A stretch of 5,224 nucleotides of DNA from Thermoplasmatota archaeon. GTDB lineage: Archaea > Thermoplasmatota > E2 > DHVEG-1. Each line of letters begins with the position of its first letter. Position 1 is the first letter of the stretch. Position numbers and translations under genes: made by a program. The stretch covers positions 1-5,224 of the forward strand of contig JAUWCF010000087.1 of assembly GCA_030609445.1 (NCBI GenBank). The letters are read 5' to 3'. Below are positions 1 through 4,393 of this stretch, piece after piece. Below the pieces are notes generated by a model. It saw only the letters and a program-made list of their open reading frames with translations, was not told the origin of the DNA and made no database searches.

Positions 1-2
1 AC

Positions 3-548
3 TCTGCAGAAACAAGCATATGCATAGAGCAGCTGTATATTTACAGAGATTGGAAAGATGGGATCAGTCCTTTTGTTGAAAGACTTGTAAATAAATCCCG
101 TCAAGGTGTCAAGATTAAAGTGATTTTGAATTACAATCCACGTTTTGAGCCAACCAATATAAAACAAAACCTGACAAAGCAATACCTGGAAGAACATGGG
201 ATAGAAGTAAGGTTTCATTATACAAACTGGTCATATTTTGCCAACATGCACAATAAGGGAATGATCGTTGATAACACATCTGTTTTGATTTCCAGCATCA
301 ACTGGAATGAGAATTCTGTTACGAGGAACAGAGAAGCGGGGATAATTATTGAAAACGAAGAAATCGCTTTGTATTATGCTGAAGTATTTTTTTATGACTG
401 GAGTCTTGGTCCGCCAACAGAAAAAGAACCAGTTTCTTCTTTTGAAGATTTTTTGGCAGAATATAAAAACCCGTCATTTATTGTACTTATATATGGTATG
501 ACGTTTGCACTTGTTGGACGTGACTGGAGAAAAAGAAAATGGAGATAA
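3..548 (+). CDS. Phospholipase D-like protein with C-terminal membrane anchor (5' end outside window)
   Basis: The frame is open from the left edge, so the gene starts upstream; 181 residues are visible. They form the last PLD half-domain. Residues 5-41 give the usual beta-alpha-beta lead-in (IEQLYIY, then VKIKVILN). The HKD motif is H83-x-K85-x4-D90 (HNKGMIVD, 249-272), followed by the SSIN turn (97-100) and W101. PLD-family enzymes use two such His residues to cleave phosphodiesters in phospholipids or nucleic acids; the partner motif would be upstream. After a linker, about residues 158-172 form a short hydrophobic helix ending in RDWRKRKWR. The positive-inside rule then puts the catalytic domain outside the cell (inference). 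Substrate cannot be told: lipase, nuclease and cardiolipin-synthase-like members share the motif. It overlaps the rhomboid gene by 10 nt, suggesting translational coupling. PLD fold is secure, exact function is not. Confidence 0.85.
   Translation, partial: SAETSICIEQLYIYRDWKDGISPFVERLVNKSRQGVKIKVILNYNPRFEPTNIKQNLTKQYLEEHGIEVRFHYTNWSYFANMHNKGMIVDNTSVLISSINWNENSVTRNREAGIIIENEEIALYYAEVFFYDWSLGPPTEKEPVSSFEDFLAEYKNPSFIVLIYGMTFALVGRDWRKRKWR
526..529 (+). promoter_or_regulatory. Shine-Dalgarno site deciding the rhomboid start
   Basis: GGAG lies nine bases before the ATG at 539, inside the end of the PLD gene. A second in-frame ATG at 548 overlaps the PLD stop (TAATG), but its nearest purine-rich site (541-544) is only three bases away, so 539 is preferred. 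The choice changes the protein by three residues. Confidence 0.45.
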
Positions 549-1486
549 TGATACCAACTGAAGTGTCGCTTGTTTGTATTGGCATAATGATTGGGGCGAT
601 TGCCGTTGCACGTTTTAAGAAGGTTATGGTAACATATTCATTAATAATTGCAAACTTTATTATTTTCGTTATAACCATTATTTATCCTTTTGTAATTTAT
701 GAGATTGGCTTTCGACCAATTTATCTTACATTGGAATATTTCCCTCAGCTTTACACGTTATTCACATCAATGTTTCTCCATGGTGGTTTTGCTCATATTT
801 TAGGAAACATGATTGTATTTCTCTTTATGGGAATTGCATTTGAACAGCGAATTGGTATGAAAAACTTCCTAGTTATCTATCTTGTCACAGGTGTCTGCGG
901 TGCCCTTACACATTCATTTCTGAATTTAGGATCTGCCACGGTGTTAATTGGTGCTTCTGGTGCTATTTTCGGAATCCTTGGAGCCTTTGCTTATTCATAC
1001 CCTAGAGATGAAGTTGTTATGCCTATTCCACTTGGTATAATCATGATTTTTCGTCGGATTAAAGTAATGTATGCAGCGGTTCTTTTTGCAGTGTTGGAAA
1101 CAGTGATTGTATTGTATGGCACTCAAGATACTACTGCGCATTTCGCACATATCGGAGGGCTTCTCAGTGGAGTTATCCTTGCAGCAATCCTAGTTGGTAA
1201 ACAAGGTGAAAAAACAAAACAATCAGATGCAACAGCTGTTTATTATGATCCATCGCTTGTTCCAAAGAAGAAAAAAATTAATTATTCAACTCTACGAAAA
1301 CTTGCTATAACTCCTGAACTCAGAGAGATGTTGAACCGTATTGAAAACGAGACAGTACTGCAGGTGCGAGACATCTGGCTTGAACATTTTCTTGAAAAAA
1401 CAACATGTCCTATTTGTGGTAAACCATTGAGTCATTCCAGCAGAAAAATATGGTGTGAAGACGATCATATTAAAATGGAATATTAA
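539..1486 (+). CDS. Rhomboid family intramembrane serine protease with C-terminal zinc-ribbon-like tail
   Basis: This 315-aa protein is a rhomboid protease, which cleaves transmembrane segments of substrate proteins within the lipid bilayer. Visible hallmarks are HGGFAHILGN (H81, H86, N90; the oxyanion-hole region on TM2), GASGAIFG with the nucleophile S140 on TM4, and AHIGG with the catalytic-partner H204 on TM6. About six to seven hydrophobic segments span residues 10-220. Beyond the core is a hydrophilic extension of roughly 95 residues: a Lys-rich linker (243-247), a predicted helical stretch (250-286) and a tail with C290, C293, C306 and H310 that reads like a small zinc ribbon. The tail may bind substrate or a partner (inference). 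The gene overlaps the PLD gene by 10 nt and is probably co-transcribed with it. It ends 2 bp from the convergent presenilin homologue. No catalytic residue is missing, so it should be active. Confidence 0.95.
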   Translation: MEIMIPTEVSLVCIGIMIGAIAVARFKKVMVTYSLIIANFIIFVITIIYPFVIYEIGFRPIYLTLEYFPQLYTLFTSMFLHGGFAHILGNMIVFLFMGIAFEQRIGMKNFLVIYLVTGVCGALTHSFLNLGSATVLIGASGAIFGILGAFAYSYPRDEVVMPIPLGIIMIFRRIKVMYAAVLFAVLETVIVLYGTQDTTAHFAHIGGLLSGVILAAILVGKQGEKTKQSDATAVYYDPSLVPKKKKINYSTLRKLAITPELREMLNRIENETVLQVRDIWLEHFLEKTTCPICGKPLSHSSRKIWCEDDHIKMEY

Positions 1487-1488
1487 TT

Positions 1489-2412
1489 CTAAAATGAAAA
1501 ATGGAGTCCAACTATTTTTCCAAACCATACATAACTTGATACTAGATATCCAAGAATAGCGCCACCGCAAAGACATGGTAGCCCTGCTTGAGGTTTTCCT
1601 TTTATAACAAAAGTCATAAGCACAATAAATCCCGCAAGAGTACCAACTATTACTCCCAGTGCTATGGGAAAGCCCCCGCTGATGTTATGATATGTTGCGA
1701 CAACTAAAATCCCGGGCATCACAATATCTCCAAGCCCCATAAAAAACGCATCTCTTTCTTCATCATCTTTTAATTTTTCTTTCAAACTCTTTGTTTCTTT
1801 TAATAGAGAATACTTTCTAATTTTTGGTACAACCAAAAGAACCGGAAGTTTGAGATCCATAACTGTGTCTGCAAGATCAATCATATGTTTTGTTTTATAC
1901 ACAGATATTGCGTCATAGATAGCAAGTATTACAAGTAAAATCAGTACTAAAAAAATATCAAGAGATATCCCAAATATTGCAATAGCTCCAGCTCCAACAA
2001 TAACCCCGCAGATGTCTATAATGTACCATTCAGGATATTTAAACAGAGTTATGGTAAGAACCGCTGCAAAAGCAATTGAAAGAATAAGAGGCCACCAACC
2101 AGAGACGATCAGAGCAAGAAGTGGCAAAAAAACATAAAAAGACGTATATCCAACAGCACCTAAAATAATGAATTGAATCAATTGTTTCTTCCAATACTTT
2201 GCAATGAGTAAAATAACAAGAGTCATCGCAATGATGATGGCAAAGAATATCACAAGATTCATCGGATCACCTGAGTCCTCAAAAGCTTGCATCCCTGCAT
2301 CTTCAAAAGGCCTGATTACAAGTAACGCAAGACCATGAATCAGAACGAAAAGACCACCCATTAAAAAAATAGGAAATATCTCTTTTTTAATAGAAAGTTT
2401 TTTTTCCTCCAT
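1489..2412 (-). CDS. Presenilin/signal-peptide-peptidase-like aspartyl intramembrane protease (A22 family)
   Basis: This 307-aa polytopic protein has about nine hydrophobic segments. It carries both catalytic aspartates of the presenilin/SPP class: D167 in AIYDAISVYKTKH (the YD motif) and D229 in GLGDIVMPG (the GxGD motif), separated by a hydrophilic charged loop (about 196-221). The third hallmark, usually PAL near the last helix, is AGLP here (276-279, within KPQAGLP). I believe this is common in archaeal members, but that is from memory. Known relatives cut transmembrane helices and clear leftover signal peptides; archaeal substrates are mostly unknown. The start at 2412 is supported by a TATA-like box 28 nt upstream, which would give a nearly leaderless mRNA; the AGGAG at 2416-2420 is only three bases from the ATG, too close for a good ribosome site. 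Its upstream region was altered by the insertion at 2455-3371. Confidence 0.93.
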   Translation of the reverse strand: MEEKKLSIKKEIFPIFLMGGLFVLIHGLALLVIRPFEDAGMQAFEDSGDPMNLVIFFAIIIAMTLVILLIAKYWKKQLIQFIILGAVGYTSFYVFLPLLALIVSGWWPLILSIAFAAVLTITLFKYPEWYIIDICGVIVGAGAIAIFGISLDIFLVLILLVILAIYDAISVYKTKHMIDLADTVMDLKLPVLLVVPKIRKYSLLKETKSLKEKLKDDEERDAFFMGLGDIVMPGILVVATYHNISGGFPIALGVIVGTLAGFIVLMTFVIKGKPQAGLPCLCGGAILGYLVSSYVWFGKIVGLHFSF

Positions 2413-2436
2413 TGACTCCTATGAATATTCTTTTCC

Positions 2437-2443
2437 TATTTAA
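2437..2443 (-). promoter_or_regulatory. Candidate TATA box for the presenilin homologue
   Basis: On the minus strand this reads TTAAATA and is centred 28 nt before the ATG at 2412, the same distance as the stronger box of the exchanger gene. It lies outside the mobile element, so the gene may have kept a proximal promoter after the insertion. The match to an archaeal TATA consensus is only moderate in AT-rich DNA. Confidence 0.4.
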
Positions 2444-2445
2444 CG

Positions 2446-2454
2446 AGTTTGATT
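2446..2454. repeat. Target-site duplication, left copy (AGTTTGATT)
   Basis: This 9-bp sequence is repeated exactly and in the same orientation at 3372-3380. Each copy directly touches the outer end of a terminal inverted repeat. The match stops at nine bases on both sides (G versus C before it, G versus T after it), as expected for a duplicated target. Confidence 0.85.
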
Positions 2455-2471
2455 GGCTTTGCCCTAAAAGT
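2455..2471 (+). repeat. Terminal inverted repeat, left (17 bp)
   Basis: GGCTTTGCCCTAAAAGT is the exact reverse complement of 3355-3371. The inverted match appears to run 18 bp because the adjoining duplication happens to supply a complementary T/A pair, but the duplication boundary sets the element edge at 2455. Confidence 0.9.
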
Positions 2472-2482
2472 AGTGAAAAATA

Positions 2483-2519
2483 CTGACTTTTGAGTCAGAA
2501 TGGAGGCTTTTAGGTCAGA
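2483..2519 (+). repeat. Subterminal repeat array, left (two units)
   Basis: Two copies of a degenerate 15-bp motif, consensus GACTTTTRRGTCARA, start at 2485 and 2505, 20 bp apart. The first is a clean dyad (CTGACT at 2483-2488 and AGTCAG at 2493-2498 around TTTG). The second is GGCTTTTAGGTCAGA. Both relate to the inner part of the terminal repeat. They lie 50-90 bp upstream of the cargo gene's TATA box, so they could be transposase-binding sites, operators or both. Confidence 0.65.
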
Positions 2520-2567
2520 GCAGTTAGATTTAAATAATATATTCTTGAGGGGAAGAAAGGCTCAACA

Positions 2568-2575
2568 TTTATATA
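2568..2575 (+). promoter_or_regulatory. Archaeal TATA box of the cargo gene
   Basis: TTTATATA is centred about 42 nt before the ATG at 2614. With an archaeal start site about 26-27 nt downstream of the box centre (near 2598), the mRNA would have a leader of about 16 nt that includes the GGGAGG at 2601-2606. The promoter lies inside the element, so the cargo carries its own expression signal. Confidence 0.7.
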
Positions 2576-2600
2576 CTATGTCTCCAATTAGAACGGTAAA

Positions 2601-2606
2601 GGGAGG
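2601..2606 (+). promoter_or_regulatory. Shine-Dalgarno site of the cargo gene
   Basis: GGGAGG stands seven bases before the ATG at 2614 and is the strongest ribosome-binding site in the window. It decides the start: an in-frame ATG at 2500 lies upstream of the TATA box and inside a subterminal repeat, so it cannot be the real one. Confidence 0.75.
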
Positions 2607-2613
2607 AAAATAT

Positions 2614-3291
2614 ATGGGCATACAAAACCCTATTAAACAGAGTTTGACAGTTGCAGTTATTCTTATATTTATAGGACTTGCTTTTGCACCATCAATAAAT
2701 GCATCTGTTGTTAAGGATGCTATTAAAGAACGAGTAAATGAGTATGAAAAAATCTTTGAATTGGATAATCCAAAGGAAATGCAGCACAGACTAATAAATT
2801 CTTATTCAAACATTTTGACTAATGAAACCTTCATCCAAATTATGCGTAGCCCCGAGATACAATCCGTACTTACATCTGAAGCAACTGCACAATTTTATAA
2901 ATCCACAGCTGCCCAAAAAATTCTACACAGTCAAGAATTTAAAGATTTATGTAATTCTGAAGTTTTTCAAAAGTTTCAAACAAGTCTATCACTTTCATCA
3001 GACACACCTACGATAGGTCAGATACTATTATTCATAATTACATGGATTATTGTTGGTATTGTTCTGTGGATTCCTGCGGTCATCATACTGTTTACAATAG
3101 CATTGCCTATTGGGACCATATGGTCCTCCATATTCTTTGTAACTCACAACTTATCTGAATTTGTGATTTTTGCCCCCATTATTTGGTTAATAGTTTGCAC
3201 GCTTCTAACAATCATTTGGCCTATCTTTGCTATATGGTTTGTTTATTGTGTATTAACATGGTACGGTTTATTTCCTGAAATTTGGGGCTAA
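2614..3291 (+). CDS. Element-borne membrane protein of unknown function with signal-peptide-like N-terminus and nonapeptide repeats
   Basis: I do not recognise a named family. The 225-aa product starts MGIQNPIKQS, then a hydrophobic stretch (about 11-28) ending in APSINA, which looks like a secretory signal with possible cleavage after A30. Residues 31-60 are charged and helical (KDAIKERVNEYEK). Residues 61-123 form seven 9-residue units. Residues 136-168 and 183-218 are two long hydrophobic, Trp-rich stretches, each long enough for one or two membrane helices. The likely arrangement is an extracytoplasmic helical domain tethered by the C-terminal membrane part (inference). It is the only gene inside the 917-bp element and reads opposite to its minus-strand neighbours. 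It has its own TATA box and strong ribosome site. It has no transposase or nuclease features. Being intact with clean expression signals suggests it is maintained rather than decaying. A lineage-specific surface protein, or an immunity/anti-phage-type membrane protein, are both possible but unsupported. Confidence 0.85.
   Translation: MGIQNPIKQSLTVAVILIFIGLAFAPSINASVVKDAIKERVNEYEKIFELDNPKEMQHRLINSYSNILTNETFIQIMRSPEIQSVLTSEATAQFYKSTAAQKILHSQEFKDLCNSEVFQKFQTSLSLSSDTPTIGQILLFIITWIIVGIVLWIPAVIILFTIALPIGTIWSSIFFVTHNLSEFVIFAPIIWLIVCTLLTIIWPIFAIWFVYCVLTWYGLFPEIWG
2794..2982 (+). repeat. Nonapeptide repeats encoded in the cargo gene (residues 61-123)
   Basis: Seven consecutive 9-residue units begin at residues 61, 70, 79, 88, 97, 106 and 115. 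Ser opens each unit from 79 on (79, 88, 97, 106, 115, and again 124); Asn opens the unit at 70. Positions 7-8 are mostly hydrophobic pairs (IL, IM, VL, FY, IL, then LC), and an acidic residue follows the Ser/Asn by one or two positions in most units. Typical units are SPEIQSVLT, SEATAQFYK and SEVFQKFQT. Ser/Asn plus a nearby Glu suggests repeated helix caps, hence a row of short helices (inference). The DNA itself is not repetitive, so the repeats are old. Confidence 0.6.
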
Positions 3292-3313
3292 AAACAAATT
3301 CTCCTTATGACCA

Positions 3314-3368
3314 TTGACTTTTAGGTCAAATTCAGGACTTTTAAGTCAAAACAGACTTTTAGGGCAAA
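3314..3368 (+). repeat. Subterminal repeat array, right (three units)
   Basis: Three copies of the same 15-bp motif start at 3316, 3336 and 3354: GACTTTTAGGTCAAA, GACTTTTAAGTCAAA and GACTTTTAGGGCAAA. The spacings are 20 and 18 bp, about two helical turns. The first two are dyads (TTGAC with GTCAA; GACTT with AAGTC). The third is part of the right terminal repeat. The array also sits just after the cargo gene's stop, so its T4 tracts and small hairpins could help end transcription. Confidence 0.7.
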
Positions 3369-3371
3369 GCC
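3355..3371 (-). repeat. Terminal inverted repeat, right (17 bp)
   Basis: ACTTTTAGGGCAAAGCC is the exact reverse complement of 2455-2471 and is followed immediately by the second copy of the 9-bp duplication. Confidence 0.9.
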
Positions 3372-3380
3372 AGTTTGATT
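3372..3380. repeat. Target-site duplication, right copy (AGTTTGATT)
   Basis: An exact direct copy of 2446-2454, in contact with the right terminal repeat. Perfect identity suggests the insertion is not ancient, although nine bases are a weak clock. Confidence 0.85.
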
Positions 3381-3398
3381 TAATCTTTATTAGACAAA

Positions 3399-4337
3399 TT
3401 AGATGAAGAAGATATACCAAATAAAAAGGGAGTAGAGTACAAGCATAAACACTCCTTCAATTCTTGAAATAACATGACCTGTGTAAAGTATCGGAAGCAT
3501 AACAAGAGTCACTGCTAGAAGAATTAAGAGATGATCTAAAGCAAAAATTGCATTCAACGGTATGAACAATGCACTCGCTCCAAGTATCAAAAGGATGTTA
3601 AACACGTTTGAACCTAAAACGTTACCAACCGCAATATCTGGCTCTTTTTTATATGCAGCCATTGCAGAAACAACAAGCTCAGGAAGTGATGTGCCAACAG
3701 CAACCATTGAAAGCGCTATTATAATTTTATCAATCCCCAAAAAATCAGCAATGGATATCGCTGATTCAATTAACAAATATGCTCCTGCGACAACTCCTGC
3801 AATACCAAGGATTATGAAAAGTATATTTTTTTGAAGAGAACCTTGATTGTTTTTTTTATTGTTGTCCCGTTCTTTTTTTGCGCATCTTATAAAATAAAAG
3901 ATAAACGATGCAAACAAGATAAGAAAAACAACTCCTCCGATCAAATGATACTTATCTAAAAGACCAAAAAAAGAGGATACAAAAAGAAGTATTGTGGCAC
4001 CAAGCATAATTAACATTTCACGTTTGAAAATGCTTTTATTAACAGAAATAGGTCGTATTATCGCACTAATCCCCAGTACGAGCAGAAGATTAGCGATACA
4101 TGAACCAATGATGTTTCCTATTGAAATATCTGCTTCGTTTTGAACAGCAGCACCAACAGAAATAGCAAACTCTGGTGCAGATGTACCAAATCCAACGAGA
4201 ATCACTGAAATAATTAATGAAGAAATACCAAATCGTATTGCAGCTTTCGATGTCCCATCAACCAGAATATCTGAACCTTTGTAGAGAAAAACAACGCCGA
4301 TGATAAATGCTGGAAATGCAAGATACAGATCAATCAT
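3399..4337 (-). CDS. CaCA-family sodium/calcium (cation) exchanger
   Basis: This 312-aa, roughly ten-helix membrane protein has the two inverted alpha repeats of the Ca2+:cation antiporter superfamily. Alpha-1 has GFGTSAPE (E56) and GNIIGSCIAN (N75, N83); alpha-2 has AVGTSLPE (E220) and GNVLGSNVFN (N239, N247). E56 and E220 are the central cation ligands known from NCX_Mj (E54 and E213). The two halves are joined by a basic cytoplasmic loop rich in Lys and Asn (about 152-170). Length and layout are standard for prokaryotic members, which use a sodium or proton gradient to export Ca2+; the ion pair cannot be fixed from sequence. The start at 4337 is supported by a TATA box 28 nt upstream and no ribosome-binding site, so the mRNA is probably leaderless. 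The gene follows thiC by 56 bp with its own promoter. Confidence 0.95.
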   Translation of the reverse strand: MIDLYLAFPAFIIGVVFLYKGSDILVDGTSKAAIRFGISSLIISVILVGFGTSAPEFAISVGAAVQNEADISIGNIIGSCIANLLLVLGISAIIRPISVNKSIFKREMLIMLGATILLFVSSFFGLLDKYHLIGGVVFLILFASFIFYFIRCAKKERDNNKKNNQGSLQKNILFIILGIAGVVAGAYLLIESAISIADFLGIDKIIIALSMVAVGTSLPELVVSAMAAYKKEPDIAVGNVLGSNVFNILLILGASALFIPLNAIFALDHLLILLAVTLVMLPILYTGHVISRIEGVFMLVLYSLFIWYIFFI

Positions 4338-4361
4338 AGTGGTGTGTAATCAAAAAAGTTG

Positions 4362-4369
4362 TTTATATA
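4362..4369 (-). promoter_or_regulatory. TATA box of the exchanger gene (leaderless promoter)
   Basis: The minus strand reads TATATAAA, centred about 28 nt before the ATG at 4337. Archaeal transcription begins about 25-27 nt from the box, so the message should begin at or within about two bases of the ATG. No Shine-Dalgarno-like purine run lies between them, which agrees with leaderless translation. Confidence 0.7.
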
Positions 4370-4393
4370 GCTGAGTAGTTTTTTAGATTTTAA

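Larger units (their letters stand above)
2455..3371. mobile_element. Non-autonomous IS903-like element (917 bp) carrying a membrane-protein gene and no transposase
   Basis: The segment is bounded by perfect 17-bp terminal inverted repeats, GGCTTTGCCCTAAAAGT at 2455-2471 and its reverse complement at 3355-3371, and by a perfect 9-bp direct duplication outside them. From family knowledge, IS903 (IS5 family) has an 18-bp end, GGCTTTGTTGAATAAATC, makes 9-bp duplications and is about 1.05 kb. The shared GGCTTTG tip, duplication length and overall size point to that group. No transposase or DDE-type reading frame is inside; the sole gene is 2614-3291. Mobility would therefore need a transposase supplied in trans, as for MITEs or the bacterial mobile insertion cassettes. 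Subterminal copies of a 15-bp motif line both ends. The boundaries are seen directly; the family assignment and trans-mobilisation are inference. Confidence 0.8.

Noticed and set aside
1515..1519. T5 run just past the rhomboid stop as a terminator
   Set aside because: It is short, without a hairpin, and lies within the opposing gene's coding sequence; it is possible but cannot be told from background.
1573..1584. Presenilin homologue with AGLP in place of PAL as an inactive enzyme
   Set aside because: Both catalytic aspartates are intact and this motif position seems variable in archaeal members, so loss of activity is not supported.
2500..2613. In-frame upstream ATG at 2500 extending the cargo protein by 38 residues
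   Set aside because: It lies in a subterminal repeat and before the TATA box; the extension is unlike a protein N-terminus, while 2614 has GGGAGG seven bases upstream and opens directly onto a signal-peptide-like sequence.
2483..3368. Repeat arrays as a CRISPR or a tandem satellite
   Set aside because: Units are only 15 bp, degenerate, few, and spaced 3-5 bp apart, with no unique spacers; their tie to the terminal repeats explains them better.
4352..4357. T6 run on the minus strand after thiC as its terminator
   Set aside because: Archaeal termination can use T runs, but this one lies just upstream of the exchanger start and downstream of its TATA box, and no hairpin precedes it; a run of six is common in this AT-rich DNA.
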